Shown here in pieces: positions 32,134 to 40,973 of a stretch of DNA of 64,000 nucleotides. The stretch comes from a virus. Each line of letters opens with the position of its first letter. Position 1 is the stretch's first letter. The notes under the pieces were generated by a model. It ran no database searches and was not told the origin of the DNA. It saw nothing but the letters and a program-made list of their open reading frames with translations. The DNA is taken from the IMG/VR virus record IMGVR_UViG_3300032675_000001, positions 296,684-360,683 of that record, one strand, 5' to 3'. Made by a program: the position numbers and the translations under genes.

Positions 32134-33582
32134 TTATTTTTGAAAAAGTGAAAATAAATTCCCAGTGACATAGTTCTTATCTTGTCCAAACATACTATGT
32201 TGTAAATGCTTGATAATATCTGGGGTAAGGTGTCTTGCTCTCATTCCCCCACGAGGAAAAAGATGCACTTCTACTGGTTCATCGCCTTCAACCTTTTGAA
32301 TAGCCATCATGCGATTGCGCCCTTCATGACCACTGACTCTGGCATCTTTACTGAAGTCACCGTCTTCCCATTCTCGTGGAATATCTATGGTCAAAAAGGG
32401 TGAACCCAATGCTCCACCTTGTTCAATATGACCTGCAATGTGATCAACGCTTGTGGGATTGTTTAATCTGTGAGCAAGCTTTAAAAACATACTCGGTTTC
32501 ATCAAAACACGCAATCCCATGTAATCCACGTTAGCATTATATGGAACAGAACCAAGCCCGTTTTCGTTGTCTACTTTGTATTCATCAAGTTCTGATTCTT
32601 TTATGTCTTTTGGCATTGCATAAAAGATATGCTTACCTACAGCGGCAAGTTTTTTAGTTCCTTTTGCCCAATATGGATGAATATCTTTGGTGTGATAAAA
32701 GACTGCACCGTGTGTTGGGTCAGGAGCATGACCAGACATGATCTTCTTGGCAAGCTCATAGCTCTTGGCCCATAGCTTGTAATCAAGACCTTTGCCAGTG
32801 TTTTCAAGCTTCTTTAACCATGTATTGAAATCTTGACCACCGGGTGCTTTTCTGGACTTGATGATCTTATCAAGATGTTCCATTTCTTGTGCATATTTGT
32901 AGTTTGGATCGTTGTGGTTCCAGCAACTAAACTGACTTGGTTTTGTGGCAACACCAACAATACCTTGACCAAAACGTCTTGCGTGTGCCTTATCATTGGC
33001 GCGATTCTTAATGACATTACCGATTGCTAGCATACCATTTGCGCCTTGATCCCTTGCTTCTCCCCACATTGTGTGGGCAAGAATCTTAGTGGGGTCTTGG
33101 TGTACTGGTTGTGTTGCTGCTGGGAGATCAAAACGAACAACAGGATCAAACTGCTGCTGTTTATTGTGCATAGCCAATCCGCCTGCCGCCAAAGCCGCTG
33201 CGCCGCCTGCGGCTAGTGCACCCTTCTTAGCCCAATCGGGAAAAGCTTCATCAAGCGATTCATTCATACCTAAAGGAAGATTGGCAACATGCTGCAATGG
33301 AAGATTGACTAGTTTCAATGCACCACTCGCAAACTGTCTCCAGTAACCGGTATTATGAATATGCTGCATCATGTAATACAGATATCTTGCATCAAGAACA
33401 TCAGTAGCCGTTACCTTGATACCGATATTTTCTGGTGAATATTCCTTGGTTGGTGTGCCTACCGATTTGTCACTACCTTTGCGCTGAAGCCAGAAATCAG
33501 CATCAGGAAAGTTTGTCTTCACTGTTGCTAAATCTTTGAGCCTTACGCCAGCGGATTCTGTTATGAACTCTTTCGCTCTCAT
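32134..33582 (-). CDS. Capsid-targeted SleB-type cell-wall hydrolase fusion, 482 aa
   Basis: The ATG overlaps the previous stop (TAATG). The first residues, MRAKEFITESAG, fit a T4 capsid-targeting peptide with a gp21-like cleavage site (I-T-E before S-A). Next comes a domain with DADFWLQRKGSDKSVG and TDVLDARYLYYMM, resembling type I specificity-subunit-like phage domains, then an Ala-rich hydrophobic helix (about 130-150). The SleB/cell-wall hydrolase core is TMWGEARDQGANGMLAIGNVIKNRA (split here around residue 185), with the catalytic Glu of GEA. The C-terminal domain (from about 340) has GSPFLTIDIP and GHEGRNRMMAI, common in phage structural polyproteins. Likely injected with DNA. Confidence 0.7.
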   Translation of the reverse strand: MRAKEFITESAGVRLKDLATVKTNFPDADFWLQRKGSDKSVGTPTKEYSPENIGIKVTATDVLDARYLYYMMQHIHNTGYWRQFASGALKLVNLPLQHVANLPLGMNESLDEAFPDWAKKGALAAGGAAALAAGGLAMHNKQQQFDPVVRFDLPAATQPVHQDPTKILAHTMWGEARDQGANGMLAIGNVIKNRANDKAHARRFGQGIVGVATKPSQFSCWNHNDPNYKYAQEMEHLDKIIKSRKAPGGQDFNTWLKKLENTGKGLDYKLWAKSYELAKKIMSGHAPDPTHGAVFYHTKDIHPYWAKGTKKLAAVGKHIFYAMPKDIKESELDEYKVDNENGLGSVPYNANVDYMGLRVLMKPSMFLKLAHRLNNPTSVDHIAGHIEQGGALGSPFLTIDIPREWEDGDFSKDARVSGHEGRNRMMAIQKVEGDEPVEVHLFPRGGMRARHLTPDIIKHLQHSMFGQDKNYVTGNLFSLFQK

Positions 33583-35816
33583 TATCCAATCCGCTCTGCT
33601 CGTATATGTCGAGAATTCCAAGTTGGGTTTTCTCGTCTAGCGATATTTATTGCTTCTTCCGCACTTGAAGCAGTCACATTGGATATACCACTGGCGTCTC
33701 CTCTATGGACTCTCCATAACGCTGGTGCTGTTTCTGTATTTTCAGATGATGAAGTATTACCATTTTCTGCTTCTTCCCAGCGAGCATTAAATCGCATGAT
33801 CCAATTAATCTGAGCATCAGTTAGGTTTTCATAGTCTTGATCATGTGGGTCAACGTGAGGAAGACCTTGTTGATCGCACCATAGTTCATATTCACGAGTT
33901 AGTTGATCAATAGCTTGCGCTCTTGGTCCATCCTGTTGAGGAGCATATGCATTGACATCATCTGAAGGAGTAGGAGGTGTTTGGCGGCGACCGGGTTCGG
34001 CAACGTCAACAGAAATATTCTGTAGTGGCATAGTTCTCCACACGTGATTGCGAGCCGCCAGCCTATTATATGCCACTTCTGAATTGGGACCAGATGCGTA
34101 TGCAGGAGCAACTGAACCATCACGTGTCATAAATCTATATGTTGTTTCACCCTCGGCAGGCTCATCAAGAATGCCCTGTGGATCATTTTCACCAGATAGT
34201 ATCTTAGCTAGTTCATCGTTCGTTTTACGATTGTACTTCTTCTTTGCAAGAGCACCGGCAAGTTCTTCCTTATTAAGTTCACCGGCCATATATCTAGCAA
34301 ATAAACTCATTTCTGCCTTAGGGTCTTTTGGTTTAAGTAACTTATATAATCCCTTTAAGTATTCTTTACGATACTTCTGTGGATCACAAGCTGCATCAAG
34401 TGCTACGACAAATCTCAACACAGTATTTTCAATCTTACTAAAGTTAGAGTTTAACCAATCATTACCGGGACCACGAAACTCAACCCAGTTTTCTTTAGTA
34501 TTAATACTGGTGAACTTTCTGGTTGACCCATTATGAATAATCTTACTTGCTATTTCTTCCATATTACTGCGTAATTTTTCAAATAATCTTTCTGTTTCCT
34601 GTGGATTATCTTTTGCTTTATTTTTAATAATATCAAGTGCAGACTCACAGTAAGAGTTAGCTATACGACCAAACTGGTTAAGAACATACTGATCTCCGGA
34701 AAGAATAGCAAGCTTTACATAATCCAAGTTACTTTTACTATAGTTAGGAACACTTACGTTCATGTGTAAACCGCATGAACTATTAGTGTATGCACCAACG
34801 TCATCTGCCCATTCTTTAATCTTGGAGATATCATCAAACATTTCATCTACTGGCAGTGGAGGACTAATAAACTCTAATCCTGCCTCATCTGAACCATATG
34901 CTCTTAAACTAGAATCTGGTTCAATAGTATACCCATCAGATGTTCTGCGAGCACCGTGATATGATGAACTCCAGTTTACGCTGCGCCCGATGGCGTCTTC
35001 AAATCTGCTAGCGACTTCTTCAATGGATTCGCCGCCATTGTTGTTATATACTGGTTCAGGATCACTCCAGCGGGTCCATGCTAAATCATTATTACGGTTC
35101 ATTCGGTGATTATATACGTCATCCATATCATTGATACCGATGCTCTCTAGGAACTCTTCTTGATCAACCTCATCACGATCAAATCCGTATATGTATGGGC
35201 TATTTTCATCTGGGTCGGCTTCATCGTCTTCATCATAACTATAATAGTTTGGAATCATGTCGCCGTCTTTAAATGACTCGTATGCTTGATCGTAATAGTT
35301 GTAGCCAGCAGCATTGCCGGGTCTTTTCCATTCCTCATCGGCTACTTCTTCGTAATCTTCTTTAGTGGGAATACGATCACCCAATAGGTCTTCTGGTTTA
35401 TCTAGATAATCAGCAATATCTGATGGATCAGCATTTTTCTTAATCCAGTTTAAAAGATATTCCTTGCCTCTTTTTTCCCAATCTTTTTTGACATATGTTT
35501 CTAAATATTCATCAAACTTTTCTTCTAATACCCGTCTTAATTCGGCAATAGTGGATCGGGTATTGTGATCACGTTCATCAAAGAAATCAACAATGTCATC
35601 AATGCTTCTAGCAGGCTCATTTTCATCGTAACGTTCTGGGTCTTGGTAGTCTGGTTCATCATCCTCGGTGTTAACGTCAGGAACGATCATTTCAAACTCC
35701 ATACCAACCTTAGCATCAATCTGATTAGCCAGTTTTTTAAGGTTAGTAGGACTCATCTCCACTTCAAGGAGTTGTTGTTGTGCTTCGTATAGGTCAAGGA
35801 AATGTTTTGCTCTCAT
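33582..35816 (-). CDS. Capsid-targeted amidoligase-family protein A, 744 aa
   Basis: Start MRAKHFLDLYEAQQQLLEVE is nearly the same as in the next gene and fits a prohead-targeting peptide. The amidoligase (COOH-NH2 ligase, glutamine-synthetase-like) core is marked by KVGMEFEMIVPDV (metal Glu, about residue 40), GLEFISPPLP, CGLHMNVSVPNY and WVEFRGPGNDW with the phosphate-binding Arg. A long acidic insertion lies between the first motifs. The C-terminal 40 residues hold one Y/W-R-V...SAEEA-IA repeat. It may ligate amino groups to carboxylates on peptides or proteins; substrate unknown. Confidence 0.75.
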   Translation of the reverse strand: MRAKHFLDLYEAQQQLLEVEMSPTNLKKLANQIDAKVGMEFEMIVPDVNTEDDEPDYQDPERYDENEPARSIDDIVDFFDERDHNTRSTIAELRRVLEEKFDEYLETYVKKDWEKRGKEYLLNWIKKNADPSDIADYLDKPEDLLGDRIPTKEDYEEVADEEWKRPGNAAGYNYYDQAYESFKDGDMIPNYYSYDEDDEADPDENSPYIYGFDRDEVDQEEFLESIGINDMDDVYNHRMNRNNDLAWTRWSDPEPVYNNNGGESIEEVASRFEDAIGRSVNWSSSYHGARRTSDGYTIEPDSSLRAYGSDEAGLEFISPPLPVDEMFDDISKIKEWADDVGAYTNSSCGLHMNVSVPNYSKSNLDYVKLAILSGDQYVLNQFGRIANSYCESALDIIKNKAKDNPQETERLFEKLRSNMEEIASKIIHNGSTRKFTSINTKENWVEFRGPGNDWLNSNFSKIENTVLRFVVALDAACDPQKYRKEYLKGLYKLLKPKDPKAEMSLFARYMAGELNKEELAGALAKKKYNRKTNDELAKILSGENDPQGILDEPAEGETTYRFMTRDGSVAPAYASGPNSEVAYNRLAARNHVWRTMPLQNISVDVAEPGRRQTPPTPSDDVNAYAPQQDGPRAQAIDQLTREYELWCDQQGLPHVDPHDQDYENLTDAQINWIMRFNARWEEAENGNTSSSENTETAPALWRVHRGDASGISNVTASSAEEAINIARRENPTWNSRHIRAERIG

Positions 35817-35820
35817 TGAG

Positions 35821-35829
35821 GTATTTATC
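35821..35829 (-). promoter_or_regulatory. Late promoter abutting the amidoligase A start
   Basis: GATAAATAC with CTCA before the ATG at 35816; there is no room for a ribosome site. Confidence 0.6.
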
Positions 35830-35843
35830 AAACTTTAGGATTG

Positions 35844-38435
35844 TTATGATGAAACAGGACGAACCGCAAACACATCACGCGCCTGTGATGGTGTTAGCCC
35901 GTGGCTACCAAGATTTACATAATCACGCAATCTTACGATTGCATCATGCTCGCTTCTTGCCGGAAATACTGAACCTGGAACCGGCTGATTGGTTCTAGTG
36001 TCAATCAAATGATATGGTTTAGGTGCTTCTGCCAATCTTTGGTTCTGTCTTATAACATAACCTTCTGCATAACGTGGATCGAACTCCTGTCTAACCGCAG
36101 TTACAGACCCAGCAGGGAATTTTTCATAATCCAGTTTGGTAGCTATATCTGACGCTTCTTCTTCGGATTTAGCTACCACATAATCATACCCATTCATATT
36201 ATGAACACGATACATTTTAATGTCGGAAGGGTCAATGGGATTTGCGTCAATTTCTTCACGTTCTTTACGCTGACGAATCATGTCTTCTTGTGCTCTTTTG
36301 TATGCTTCAACACTGTTATCAGAAGGACTATCTTCATATACATGACATGCAATATTATTTTCACTAATGCTAGGTTCTATCTGCTTAGCAATAGCGGTTG
36401 CTTCATCAACACTTTTTGCAGCTATATAACCATTGAAGCGTTCTCTCCATATAACCGAGGCAAATTCTCTGACAATAAATATTTTTTCACGGCTTAGCCA
36501 CTTTTCAGCAAATGCAAGTTTTTCGTTTTGAAGATTCAATAAGTTTCTTGCATCCCTAAGTGATAACAATCTGTCCAGTTCAGAGACTCTAATATCGACC
36601 GCGCTAGATGGTATTTTTGCGAACGGAGATTCAATAGTTTTAACAATGTTCTCAGCCTCCTCTTCCGACTTAGCAAGAACAAGCATTACTTTACTATTAT
36701 ATTCTATCTTATATTCTTTAAGTTCACTATCAACATCAATATGATGTCTTTTAACGGTTACATACTGTACAGTATTTTTATTGAATATTTTTGGCTCATA
36801 TCCTTGTGCAGCCTTCAATGCCTCCGCACCATTATCTACTTGAGGAGTATTCTTGATGTAAACAGTGTGATGCTTTTCACCATCATCATAAATGACTTCC
36901 CAATCACCATCATCTACTTGATCATCATTAAGCCTAATAACACCATTTTTTGACAAACGATCTGCTTTTTTGAACATCAGTTCATCAGCATATCTTTGTT
37001 TAGTGATGTCACCAGCCATATATTTTGCAAACAAACTCGTTTGTTCACTTTTTTGAGTTGATGGAAGTGCTTTATACAATGCCTTCAAGTATTCTTTACG
37101 ATACTTTTGTGGATCACATGCGGCATCAAGTGCCACTACATATCTAAGCACGGTGTTTTTAAGTTTATCTATATTATCATCAAGCCAATTATTTCCAGGT
37201 GCGCGGATTTCAACCCATCCTGACTTAGTATTGACGCTTGTGTATTTGTCAGTGTTTCCGGAATGTAGGACCTTACTTGCTATTTCTTCCATTCCTGATC
37301 GTAGTTTCGTGAGTAATTGTTCTACCTTTTTTTGATCGGTTGCTCTATCTTTAATGATTTCAAGTGATGATTCTGCATAATACCATCCCGTTCTTCCGAA
37401 AATTTCAAGAACATGTTCATCACCAGACAATAATACAAGTTTTACCCAATCAAGTTTGTCGCGACTATAATTTGGCACGCTAATGTTTACGTGAAGACCA
37501 CAATCTGAATTGGTTTTGCAACCGTAATCTTTTGCCCATTCAATTATCTTGTCCATGTCATCAAACGTTTCCGTTATTCCCGGTGGTGGAGTTGGACTGA
37601 TCAATTCCAGCCCATCATATCCATCTATGGGATTTTTGTCACCGACACTAGAATCTCTTTCTAAAGAATATCCGTCTGGTCTTCTTGGAGCAGAGTGATA
37701 GCTTGTTCCAACATAAACTTTTTTTCCTAAAGCGGATGAAATTTCCTCACCAACTTCATCGATGGAAACATTCCCTTGAGTAGGATATGTCCAGTGTGGC
37801 CAAGTAATGTCTGCTCTTCTCAGATTACGAATAACATCCGACATGTTTCTGATACCAATGGAACGTAAAAAGTCTTGTTGACTTAAGTTAACATAATCAT
37901 ATCCATCCATAAACTCTTCACGGGCATCATCGTAATAAGAATCTTCCTCATCCCAAGACTTTTTTGCTGCTTCTTTATAGTCTTCTGGAGTTGGTTCATA
38001 TTCTTCTTCGTCGTTTACTTCTCTTTCCAAATATTCAGCAATGTCTTCATCTGATACGTTGTTTTTGATCCAGTAGTATAACTCTTGTTTACCATCGGAT
38101 GCCCAGATTTCAATTTTTTGTTCATCTGCCCATTCACGAAATCTTTCTTCAAGTTCTTCACGCAAGTCATTGATTTCACTTCTGCCATTATAATCACCAT
38201 CATGAAAGAAGTTACAAATGTCATCAATGTCATTTGCGCGTTCGTCGGCATCCCAATCTTCTTCCCGATCAGCATCCTCATCGTTTCCCTCTACATCAGG
38301 GACAAACATTTCATATTCAATGCCAACTTTAGCATCAACATTGCTAGCAAGCTTCTTTAGGTTTGAAGGAGACATTTCTACTTCAAATAGTTGTTGCTGT
38401 GCCTCATAAAGGTCAAGGAAGTGTTTTGCTCTCAC
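35844..38435 (-). CDS. Capsid-targeted amidoligase-family protein B, 863 aa
   Basis: Paralogue of protein A over residues 1-480: KVGIEYEMFVPDV, GLELISPTPP, CGLHVNISVPNY and WVEIRAPGNNW are all kept. The C-terminal 380 residues add four or five diverged units containing AKSEEEA-x-x-IA (VLAKSEEEAENIV, YIAAKSVDEATAIA, VVAKSEEEASDIA). GTG start, translation probably coupled to the Dps gene. The duplicated catalytic core with different tails suggests different substrates or positions inside the head. Confidence 0.75.
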   Translation of the reverse strand: MRAKHFLDLYEAQQQLFEVEMSPSNLKKLASNVDAKVGIEYEMFVPDVEGNDEDADREEDWDADERANDIDDICNFFHDGDYNGRSEINDLREELEERFREWADEQKIEIWASDGKQELYYWIKNNVSDEDIAEYLEREVNDEEEYEPTPEDYKEAAKKSWDEEDSYYDDAREEFMDGYDYVNLSQQDFLRSIGIRNMSDVIRNLRRADITWPHWTYPTQGNVSIDEVGEEISSALGKKVYVGTSYHSAPRRPDGYSLERDSSVGDKNPIDGYDGLELISPTPPPGITETFDDMDKIIEWAKDYGCKTNSDCGLHVNISVPNYSRDKLDWVKLVLLSGDEHVLEIFGRTGWYYAESSLEIIKDRATDQKKVEQLLTKLRSGMEEIASKVLHSGNTDKYTSVNTKSGWVEIRAPGNNWLDDNIDKLKNTVLRYVVALDAACDPQKYRKEYLKALYKALPSTQKSEQTSLFAKYMAGDITKQRYADELMFKKADRLSKNGVIRLNDDQVDDGDWEVIYDDGEKHHTVYIKNTPQVDNGAEALKAAQGYEPKIFNKNTVQYVTVKRHHIDVDSELKEYKIEYNSKVMLVLAKSEEEAENIVKTIESPFAKIPSSAVDIRVSELDRLLSLRDARNLLNLQNEKLAFAEKWLSREKIFIVREFASVIWRERFNGYIAAKSVDEATAIAKQIEPSISENNIACHVYEDSPSDNSVEAYKRAQEDMIRQRKEREEIDANPIDPSDIKMYRVHNMNGYDYVVAKSEEEASDIATKLDYEKFPAGSVTAVRQEFDPRYAEGYVIRQNQRLAEAPKPYHLIDTRTNQPVPGSVFPARSEHDAIVRLRDYVNLGSHGLTPSQARDVFAVRPVSS

Positions 38436-38438
38436 GTG

Positions 38439-38882
38439 TTATGCTCGCGAAGTTTTAAGAATTGAACGCAACATCCAGTTATGCTTACCATGAGCATCAA
38501 TGCGTTCTGCAATGAAGTTTGCAATACCTTGCTCATCCGCGTCTTCTGCAAGATGAAATGCTTCTTTCCACATTGCAAGTAATCTCTGATTATCTTCGTA
38601 GAGTTCTTGCATCATCAACTCTGCACGAGGAATCTTTATTTGGTCCTGTATCTGGCTTAACTCAGAAAAACGAACAAGGCTACCTGGAGCATATGAATCA
38701 AGTTGACGAATCATTTCGGCAGTACGATCAATAGAGTTATCATACACTTCTGAATATAGTTCATCAAGAAACTTGTGATATTGAGGGAAATCAGCGCCTT
38801 CAATATTCCAATGAAAGTTTTGCGTTTTGATTGAAAACGCATAAGATGTTGCTAATAGTGTTTTCAGTGCGTCAGCGAGCAT
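38439..38882 (-). CDS. dps: Dps/ferritin-like DNA-protection protein, 147 aa
   Basis: Four-helix ferritin-like fold: the N-terminal helix has SYAFSIKTQNFHWNIEGADFPQYHKFLDELY, with the His-Trp and the D-x3-E spacing of the Dps ferroxidase site, and the C-terminal helix has GKHNWMLRSIL. Length is typical. Dps binds DNA and oxidises Fe(II) with peroxide, protecting DNA. It sits in the late block between proteins with head-targeting peptides, but has no such peptide itself. Late promoter at 38.90 kb. Confidence 0.85.
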   Translation of the reverse strand: MLADALKTLLATSYAFSIKTQNFHWNIEGADFPQYHKFLDELYSEVYDNSIDRTAEMIRQLDSYAPGSLVRFSELSQIQDQIKIPRAELMMQELYEDNQRLLAMWKEAFHLAEDADEQGIANFIAERIDAHGKHNWMLRSILKTSRA

Positions 38883-38901
38883 TGATATAATCCTTATTGG
38901 A

Positions 38902-38910
38902 CTATTTATG
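38902..38910 (-). promoter_or_regulatory. Late promoter for the Dps gene
   Basis: CATAAATAG, 19 bases before the ATG, leaving space for the AAGGAT ribosome site. It lies in the C-terminal codons of the upstream gene. Confidence 0.55.
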
Positions 38911-40447
38911 CTTCCTCATTCACATCAACATACTTAATAGGCTTATGTGACATCGCTGCTGCCAATGCTCTGTGGTGTCCATCAATGATTCTATCACCTG
39001 CAAGCACTATTATTTGCTGGGAAAGATTAGGATTATTTTGATAATCAGATACTATAGCTTCCTGTTCAGGTTGCATTTTATAAAACAAATCTTCTAAATC
39101 ATCAACACCATATTGATTTGATAGTACCTGTTCCAACACAAATGGTTGAATGGTATGAACAGTAAATGGTATATCAAAGTCATTATCACCTACAAAGTTC
39201 CAAATCATTTCATCATGATCAGGATAAGCACCATCATAAATGTCTGATAGAGTTATAGTTTGGTTGCCTACACTTTCATATGTGCTGGCTAATGTTCTTC
39301 GCTGTCCACGACCATGATGCTTAGTATATTGATGTTCTTGCTCATATGTGGTTGGACCACCCACCATTGCTCCACCACTGTTACCTGCTGATCCACCACC
39401 TAACCCAGTGCTTACTGTTTCATTCTGGACATAGCTGTGCCCTCTACGTGCAGGGTCCCAATCACCATTATCATCGTCACTATCATCAACATCAAGATAG
39501 CTATTATTGCCCCATGTGTCATAATCCTGATCATCGTGATCATCTTGATAGCCATGGTGTTTATGATCATCAAGCATATCAAGTGCATCATATAGTTGAT
39601 GAAGCGGAACCCCAGCGTGAGAATATCCTATTTTGACCATTTGAATATATTGTCTTGATGGAACTGTTCCTTGCACCCGTCTAAGTGTATAAGGAGTCAT
39701 TACATAAACTTCTGCTACATATTTCTCGCCATCACAGTATACGGGATATGTTCTACGATCATATAGCTCTGGATACCCTTCAACCTGATCAAGTTGACTT
39801 ATAATACGTCTATCAACTTCCCATAAGCAGCCATAAACTTTACTACCGCTATGTGGTTCTACGTTTGCATATTGATACATTACATATTCAAAGTTGCGAA
39901 GTTCGGCAACTCCAATCAGATGAATACCTTCCATGTTATTTGGATCACACAGCATACCATAACTGAAATAGTATGTCGGAAGTCCCCCTGCCTCGTGTAG
40001 TTCTTGATTGCTAGAAACGTCTTTTGGTGCATTTTCTATCTGTTCAAGTGGAAGACCGTGTTCTGTATATCCTTCCTCACAACTTTCAACATACCATTCT
40101 GGTGTATCTGGTTTGTTTTTATGAGTAGGGTCCATGATATAAGTCATTGCTCTTACTGGACCATGTTCTGTGTCTATTTGGACTGGGACACGATTATATG
40201 CTTTATGCAATCCTTCATCATGATCCAACTCTTTTAGGTCTTTGGTATTGACTCTCCAAAGAATGCCGTAGCATTGTGTATCATCTTCATTTTCAAGATC
40301 AGCATAGTGACGGAATACAAGTTTAAAGTTCTTCAATACACCTTTGCCGAGCAGCTTGGCAGAAGGGCATCGTTCTTTCATGATATGAGTATTTGTGTTG
40401 TGACCATATGCAAAGTAGTTAATGGTTTCAACTTCATCTGCTCTCAC
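38906..40447 (-). CDS. Double AIG2/GGCT-like domain protein fused to ParB-like domain, 513 aa
   Basis: GTG start giving MRADEVETINYFAYGHNTN. Domain 1 (about 10-145) has FAYGHNTN and the catalytic Glu in LDHDEGLHKAY; domain 2 (about 160-300) has FSYGMLCDP and LDQVEGYPELY. A long Asp/His/Gly-rich linker follows. The C-terminal region (about 440-513) has a ParB/Srx-type motif, DRIIDGHHRALAAAMSH. It lies between amidoligase-family genes and a GNAT gene, all with MRA starts. Gamma-glutamyl cyclotransferase-type domains would remove or process gamma-glutamyl linkages that amidoligases make. Confidence 0.8.
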   Translation of the reverse strand: MRADEVETINYFAYGHNTNTHIMKERCPSAKLLGKGVLKNFKLVFRHYADLENEDDTQCYGILWRVNTKDLKELDHDEGLHKAYNRVPVQIDTEHGPVRAMTYIMDPTHKNKPDTPEWYVESCEEGYTEHGLPLEQIENAPKDVSSNQELHEAGGLPTYYFSYGMLCDPNNMEGIHLIGVAELRNFEYVMYQYANVEPHSGSKVYGCLWEVDRRIISQLDQVEGYPELYDRRTYPVYCDGEKYVAEVYVMTPYTLRRVQGTVPSRQYIQMVKIGYSHAGVPLHQLYDALDMLDDHKHHGYQDDHDDQDYDTWGNNSYLDVDDSDDDNGDWDPARRGHSYVQNETVSTGLGGGSAGNSGGAMVGGPTTYEQEHQYTKHHGRGQRRTLASTYESVGNQTITLSDIYDGAYPDHDEMIWNFVGDNDFDIPFTVHTIQPFVLEQVLSNQYGVDDLEDLFYKMQPEQEAIVSDYQNNPNLSQQIIVLAGDRIIDGHHRALAAAMSHKPIKYVDVNEEA

Positions 40448-40451
40448 GTGA

Positions 40452-40973
40452 TCAGCCCTTTGTCCACAATAACAAGTTATAGTTTCCACGACTGCTGGTC
40501 CAACTATCACCAGTCTTTTTGAAACCACCAAACTGCAGTAGTTTATTTATGGTAGTATTTTCTTCACGAGTAGTTGCGAATATTGGCGCATTAGTACTAC
40601 GAACAAGATTGCGGCACAAATATATGCCTACTCCTCTTGTACGATATTCTGATTTCACGAATGCATAACCGATTTCTAGGTTATAACGTCTTTCCAATTC
40701 TGGAACATTAGCTTCAATGAATACTTTGTGACGATAGACATTGATTGGATTTTTTAATGCAATAACGCCAACCGCCCTATCACCATCCATTGCATATGCA
40801 ATGCTCTCTGCATTTCTGAGATTCTTGTCTACAACGACCATATCAACTTCTGAACCTTCGGCAATCAACTGTGATAGTTGTGCCATTACATTGCGGCTAA
40901 TGTTACTCGCATTTCCGATATGATATTGAATAGTGGTTGTCTGATCTTCAAACAGGAACTCAAATGCTCTCAC
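40452..40973 (-). CDS. Capsid-targeted GNAT acetyltransferase, 173 aa
   Basis: GTG start. N-terminus MRAFEFLFEDQ is a short prohead-targeting type peptide. The acetyl-CoA motif is EIGYAFVKSEYRTRGVGIYL (about residues 97-116, R-x-x-G-x-G type), with LLQFGGFKKTGDSW near the C-terminus, typical of GNAT proteins. It may acetylate host or phage proteins or small molecules right after injection; the target is unknown. Confidence 0.75.
   Translation of the reverse strand: MRAFEFLFEDQTTTIQYHIGNASNISRNVMAQLSQLIAEGSEVDMVVVDKNLRNAESIAYAMDGDRAVGVIALKNPINVYRHKVFIEANVPELERRYNLEIGYAFVKSEYRTRGVGIYLCRNLVRSTNAPIFATTREENTTINKLLQFGGFKKTGDSWTSSRGNYNLLLWTKG

Noticed and set aside
33582-38435. Amidoligases read as large structural (tape-measure) proteins
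   Set aside because: The paired motifs (E-x-E near residue 40, CGLH, and E-x-R before a Gly-rich turn) recur in both at matching spacing, which fits an enzyme core better than a tape measure.
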